DNA of 64,000 bases. Origin: Sipunculus nudus. Taxonomy: Eukaryota; Annelida; Sipuncula; Golfingiida; Sipunculidae. Positions within the stretch are counted from its first letter, which is position 1; every line of letters begins with the position of its first letter. The DNA is taken from assembly GCA_026874595.1 (NCBI GenBank), contig CM049314.1, forward strand, positions 36,375,229-36,439,228. The letters run 5' to 3'. Below the pieces are notes generated by a model that saw nothing but the letters and a program-made list of their open reading frames with translations, was not told the DNA's origin and made no database searches. The translations under genes and the position numbers were made by a program. Positions 58,690-64,000 of this stretch are shown here, piece after piece.

Positions 58690-59420
58690 GTGCTTTCATC
58701 ATCATCATGTCACCAATATCCTGTAATGTAGTTATCTTCATAATTGTAATTACCATCTGCACTGCAGTTTATCTTATACTGAGTTTTCACTGTTTGTCGG
58801 TCATCCCTCTCTCTTCCTGCTCTGTGGTGCAGCCATCATGCCATATTTTCTGTGCAGTTTATAATGAATTCCATCCAGCGTGTTCAATAAACAAAGATTT
58901 CATTAGTGTGATAACTTTCCCGAGTTTTCACTGCAGTTTATGAAGTATTATATGCTTTATATAACAGTGTGACCATTTATCCAAAGTCTTCACTAGTTGA
59001 TCACTAACCTGGGCTTTCAATGAGGAGTCAGGTACAGTGATACAGTGTGAGCACTTTCATGAAATGTTAAATCTTTTTAGTTCAATATCCAAAGTCTTCA
59101 TCACAGTTTATACTGCAGTGTTCTTATAATTTGACCATAATCACAATCATACACCTTCACTGCACTGTTTAAAACCATCCAGAGCTTTCAATGAAGGGTC
59201 ATTATGGCATATCGTTATTCCTGACCTTCTACTGCAGTGTTCTTTTGATCGGCAGTAATACATGTACTTATCGATGATTGTCCTCTGGAACTTTCAAACC
59301 AGCATTGTTGCTAATTCTGAGGCTGCACTGCAAATCACTCACTATCCTTAGTCTCTGTTGCAGTGTAACTGCAGTGCAATAACAAACATTAAGCTTCACT
59401 GCAATGTTAACATTAATATG
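58690..59420. repeat. Degenerate CACTGCAGTTTAT repeat
   Basis: At least nine variants of TTCACTGCAGTTTAT and ACTGCAGTG are scattered over 730 bases, often with TCTTCACT or TTTCACTG before them. Spacing is irregular. It could be a decayed minisatellite; no coding frame. Confidence 0.4.
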
Positions 59421-60012
59421 ATGTTAACATTATCCTGGGTCATTAAGGCCACATTTCTTGTTTCACAGAACCCAGTGTACTTGCTATCCTGAAAGAATTC
59501 AGCAGTGTTTCTACTTTCCTTAATGAGCTGTTTTACACTATAAACAAGTTAAATACCTCATTCCGTCATCACCAACACTTTATGTTCTGATTAATAAGCA
59601 TTGGTGTACTATCTGATGTAATTCCGAGGAGATAGTCCAAACAAATCTCATTAGGGCAGGTCAACAGTGACATGTGACTGACTGTAACATGTATCAGTCA
59701 TGCTGTTGTGGTTGCTTACACACACTGCCCACAACAGTCAGACATACATACCCAGGGATTTCCACAGGCATTTGTCATCATACACATCATAAGCTGATGT
59801 CAATAACTGGTCATTTATAATGAGTCTATTATCCCTCTTTTCTCAGAGCTGATCTCAATATGGACAGTTGTTAATGGCAAGACATCCAGTTTCCATTCAT
59901 CTCATTGGCAGACCGTCTGACAGTTAGCCAGCTTCCATTCAACTTGTTAATATTTTGATTTAATGTTGCAAATGAGTGCCAGGACCCCCAGGACTGATAT
60001 GACTGGTAATAC

Positions 60013-60112
60013 CTGGTGCATAAGAAGACTGTGACTTCTCATTAACAGCTGTCAATACAGCAGCAACCTGTGACAGGCTGTCATTGTGTATTATCTGATG
60101 AAACCTGGAAAC
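60013..60112 (-). CDS. Tentative upstream TRIP12 exon
   Basis: A minus-strand open stretch bounded by an acceptor (TTCTTGCAG) and donor (CCAG|GTATTA). It reads VSRFHQIIHNDSLSQVAAV then LTAVNEKSQSSYAP and ends in phase 1 with G, which joins the two-base phase at the start of the next exon (giving V-N-K-A-Q). I do not recognise this peptide in vertebrate TRIP12, whose N-terminal half is poorly conserved and disordered. A 100-base open frame with splice sites can occur by chance, so this is only a candidate; it could also be an alternative first-part exon. Confidence 0.35.
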
Positions 60113-60334
60113 CTGCAAGAATGACTGTTCATCAATAACACTGCATAGTTAGCCCTTTGACCAAACATCTACTGGTATTTTGTTTCCAACAGGTCAGTAT
60201 GAGCATTTTTCAGTATGTCCATACATCCAGTACTCTTTTTTTTATAAAGGATAGGTCCATGGACTATTGGTGGCACTGTCTATTGAATGAGGATGAAGGT
60301 ATTCATATGATAAGGATGATATGTTATTATTAAG

Positions 60335-60482
60335 CCTGTTGGATTTCAGGATTTATATGCACTGACTCAGGAATAATCCAGAAGTCATAAAAGTTGTTAA
60401 GACATTAGAGGGAATCTCTGAGGTTCTGATGAGGCACCATTGGGGTTTGAACCAAAGTCTAACGCCTTAACCATCAGGCTAC
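60335..60482 (-). mobile_element. tRNA-derived SINE copy
   Basis: On the minus strand GTAGCCTGATGGTTAAGGCG and GGTTCAAACCCC form A- and B-box-like blocks spaced as in a tRNA. They are followed by ATTCCCTCTAATGTCTTAAC and CTGGATTATTCCTGAGTCAG. The tail matches the plus-strand copy at 14,727-14,910. It lacks a cloverleaf, so it is not a tRNA gene. Confidence 0.62.
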
Positions 60483-61067
60483 GTTTTATCTCATCACTTA
60501 TTTTGTCATAATCTCTCAAAATGCAAAGGCAATATTCCTAATTTATAGTTACACTTTTATTAAATATCAACTCCAGATGCTAATTATGTTTTACATTATC
60601 CATATTAAAAGCATAACTATGAGAAATTATCCTTGTTTTCTTTCATGAATTTTATGAGATCTAGGTGCAAGATATAGGCACAAATCTCATATTCACAGGC
60701 ATTCACTGTAATGAACTCTCCATTTCAGTTTAAATGCAACATATCTGTGGGGGCTGATTTTAAAGAAGGTATTCAGCTGTAAAGAGACGAGTTTAGTCAT
60801 GCTGATCTATCACATTCACCTGACCTGGACAGACCTGACCTGCTGGATCAGTGAAGGTGCGCTATGGAGCATTACGTGCCATTTATATGGCTCTCATGCC
60901 ATATTGATTTAGCAGGTACTGTATTCTCGCCATAATGTCCAGCCTTTTCCTCCATACAGCCACAATAGAGTTACCCCATTATAGTTACAGGTCTGTTTGT
61001 AATACTGTAATGTGGAAGATATAGTTTTGTTTACACTGTTGTGAGACTGATAAATTATACACATAGA

Positions 61068-61125
<58 letters not shown>

Positions 61126-63468
61126 TCTATTTCTTTTTCAGCTTGGTGAAATTGCCATATACTGTGGTTATGTTTCATATTCGCTGCGTTGAAATTTCAC
61201 AATTTTCACTTTTTCATTCCCCCCCCCCCCCCCCCCCCCGAGGATTCCCATTTTCACGCTTTCACAATACTAAAGACCAATACACAGAGTGTAACCATTA
61301 TTATGTAAACTAGTTATACCAAATATTATGTGTACAAAATCTTATTTATGAAACAGATTGCTCTTAAATCTGCTGTTCTTTAAACTATCAATCTTTAGAC
61401 ATAACGATCTATTTTATTCATAATGTCAACCTGTTTGACTTTGCCTTCCATGATGGGTCCTTTCACTCACAAACGTTGGATTTTTGTGATAATTCCCCTT
61501 CCTTGAATATTGCAAATTTGACTCCCTCATGAACAAAATGCAACTACAGCATATTATTTAAATTTCACAGCAACTGGCAAATGTCTTGTGAGAACACTGT
61601 GGTATACTCACTTCAACATTGCAAACAAATTCTTAACAAGTTTCATAATACTGTATTTAAATATGTATTTAAATTCATGATCATGTCATTTCTAGTTTAC
61701 AAAGATATACAGATTTTTTTATGGTGCAGCGATGTAACGTTTAGCTCTCTCGACTAGGTTTTCAATGGTTACAGAATCACATTTGAATCTAACAATAACC
61801 ATGTAATGACATCACAGCATGTTATTTTATTCACTCAGATACTATAAACAGACATATCAGATGCCTCAACTGTCTACCTTATTGTCACATCTCTTGTTTA
61901 CTTGACATTTTCTGTATAAATAAGACAAAGCGATATAAAATCCAGACACGTCTTCCTGTTATTAACAAACAAGTTAATGCCAAAACAAGCCATTCCTTTA
62001 GATTACAGACAGTAGCAGATAATTTGAGACCATAAAATATGTGCTACTTAACATATAGCATTCAAATGAATTATAAAACACTACCAGTCAGTAGAACTCA
62101 GATGTAAAGGTCTCAACTCATAAGACCACAAGCAAATGACTTTTCTCTTACCTTAAACCATTGTCACAAAAAAGCTTGCAAACTGTTTAAGCAAGCATCT
62201 GGAGCAGAACCATTTGTTTAATTCATTTCTTAAAGTGCAGTCTCTTAAGTACACATTTACTTATAAAAGTTTTTATGCAGATTGTCCATATATCTCTCAG
62301 TCTGATCCAGGTAACACCTAAGCCCATGGGCTGTATATTGTTTCAAACCACCTGTTTCATGTCTTATTGTCTCAGCCAGGAGGATATGCAATCATTCCTG
62401 TTCGTGTTTGTTCACAACCCTCGCAATCTTGAACAGAATCCCATGAAATTTAGGGGCACCTTGGAAATGAGCCAATGAAGATCCAGTTAGACTTTGGTGT
62501 GGGTCTGGCTCATGTTCCGGATCCAGGAAGGCCTGCCAGGATTATTCAAATGTGCAGTTACATATGAATATGGACTGAATAAGTGAATGCAAACAATTGG
62601 TAGGGAACATATTAAACAATGAACCTGGGAATAAGGGTCAATAATAAATTAAAACACAGGTTGCAAAGTACACCACATTAAGGACCGCCCACATCATTTC
62701 AATCTACACCTCTGGAGCTCTGAGTAAGAGGGAGCAGGCTATTTCTATCGCTCCGTGTGATCTCAGCTACATCCTCTGAAGTGCTCTGATGGGGGGAATA
62801 CACATTTCCGGTTCTACTCTCTACCGTAGTCTTAAACAAGTCCACCTATCCGTCTTCTATTGCTTTAATCCCCCCCAGCTGTAAGAAATCAATACACTTC
62901 TAAAAAGGCTCCCAAGATGTTTCAGGGAAAAACATGGTCCTGTTTTCATCAATCACTTGCTCGTTGGTGTGATCAAACAGGCAGCAGCCCTGAGGTCATG
63001 ATCAAGGTATATTATATGTGCCACCATGCTTATATCCTTAAAATAATCTTGATGGTATCTACAGAGCACATTATGAGGCCATACACCTCAGTCACTCTTA
63101 ATTGATTCCTCCCCCCCCCCCCCCCCCCCCCCCGCTCACTGGGAAAGCCTTATAGGGGTTGATGAGTTTATTCTATATCCATATTAAGATAAACAAATTT
63201 TGTGGTTGAACCTACTCAGTTCAGAACAAAAATTAAAATTGATAGTCTGAAATTGAAAAATTCATGGCTTTTAACTTATTTCAACAGAAACAGGACCTTT
63301 TAAGTATTAAAATTTAAAGTTCACGACTTTTTAAAACTATACAAACCCTGTAAGACTTCCAACTTTCACCAGACAGTGGAAAAGGTCTGCTAGATATCAT
63401 ATACCGCATGAAGCAAGTAAATCCAAGGGTAAAAAGATGTTTTTGGCCAAGGTAATGGAGAATAGTAA
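60483..63468. other. Upstream intron or 5' region, no gene recognised
   Basis: Mostly unique AT-rich sequence with one (TA)n and two poly-C tracts. A GC-richer stretch at 62,650-62,880 was searched by eye for an exon without success. The N-terminal TRIP12 exons expected upstream are not conserved enough to rule out a missed one. Confidence 0.5.
61067..61126. repeat. (TA)n microsatellite within a palindrome
   Basis: About 57 bases of pure TA flanked by AGAG and CTCT, so the whole block AGAGTA(TA)nTACTCT is self-complementary and could extrude a cruciform. Confidence 0.9.
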
Positions 63469-63990
63469 CAAGCACCGCAAATGTGCATAATACGCCCGTC
63501 TTATGATCTCTGACCTCATTAGATATGTCTGAATTTTGCTGAGAATTAAACAGGTGAGAAATTTTATTGATTAATCTTTATACTGAGTTTCATGAAGATC
63601 CACAGGATTATATGGTTAAGTCATCAAGGTGCCTCCATAGTGCGGTGACCTCTGACCTCATTAAATATGCATGGATTTTGCTTGAAATCAAACTTAGCGA
63701 TATATTTCACTGATTAACATTTCTGTTGAGTTTGATCAAAATCCAGCATATTCTAAGTAAGTTATCGTGGTGACACCACAAAGTAGCCTAGTGACCTCTG
63801 CCCTTATTAAATATGTGCAAATTTTGCCCATAATCAAACTTGGGCAAGATAAAACTATTGGTAGTTATGGTGAGTTTTGTGAAAATCCATCAGAGCCCCG
63901 GTAAGTTATAATGGCGACACGAAAAGTTAACAGATGGATGTACGAACGGTCAGTATACCATAACACATCCTGTTGTAGAAGGGTGTATAA
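63469..63990 (-). mobile_element. Helentron-like element, family H8 copy c
   Basis: Starts CAAGCACCGC with AATACGCCCGTC and ends AGAAGGGTGTATAA, a diverged inverted counterpart. Three units of about 140 bp with GACCTCTGACCTCATTAAAT, AAATCCATCAGAG and AAGTTATAATGGCGACAC. The most complete H8 copy in the window. Confidence 0.55.
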
Positions 63991-64000
63991 AAACAAGTTG

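Noticed and set aside
60430-60482. Possible tRNA gene
   Set aside because: A- and B-box-like motifs exist, but no cloverleaf stems, and the tail is shared with a second SINE copy.
61041-61313. YIYIYIY open frames on both strands
   Set aside because: Translation of a (TA)n microsatellite and a poly-C tract.

Overview
This window is intron-dominated animal nuclear DNA carrying the middle part of one large minus-strand gene. Twenty-two exons with consensus splice sites and matching reading phases encode an ortholog of the HECT-type E3 ubiquitin ligase TRIP12 (Drosophila ctrip). They run from about position 58,302 down to 808. A tentative exon runs off the window at position 1 and another tentative exon lies at 60,013-60,112. 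The confident exons give about 918 codons: the armadillo-repeat region, the WWE domain and the serine-rich and acidic linkers. The catalytic HECT domain should lie to the left of position 1, and the N-terminal disordered region and promoter to the right of 64,000. No second protein-coding gene was recognised.

The dense AT-rich introns are full of short non-autonomous elements with internal tandem repeats, GGAC arrays and TGACCTTTGACC blocks. This is typical of lophotrochozoan, especially mollusc, genomes; a bivalve or related marine mollusc is my inference, not a proof.

Layout, left to right (reverse of transcription): 1-9,426 acidic linker, post-WWE linker and C-terminal alpha-helical exons, with a Harbinger-like MITE (4,800-5,148) and a tandem-repeat element (5,472-6,925). 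9,296-21,450: serine-rich linker, helical repeats and the WWE domain, with a pogo-like TIR element (15,550-17,007). 21,450-28,493: a 7 kb intron filled by two head-to-tail 2.4 kb elements. 28,493-30,200: three clustered armadillo exons. 30,201-43,541: a 13.3 kb intron made largely of nested elements, up to four levels deep. 43,542-49,675: two more armadillo exons around another self-nested element. 49,676-58,216: an 8.5 kb intron with further elements and an apparently unique 1.2 kb block. 58,217-64,000: the most upstream exons and mostly unique sequence.

The most striking non-coding content is a set of about ten unrelated-sequence families (called here H1-H10) that share one architecture. 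On the minus strand each has a 5' hairpin made by a subterminal inverted repeat, internal tandem repeats, a second copy of that inverted repeat, a 3' stem-loop and a terminal CTAG or CTTG followed by T, with no target duplication. This matches Helentron-type non-autonomous Helitrons (HINEs; mollusc 'pearl'-like elements). About 23 copies or fragments were seen and all point the same way, in the sense of TRIP12 transcription. Two natural paralogous empty sites inside the window show that insertion is precise and without duplication.
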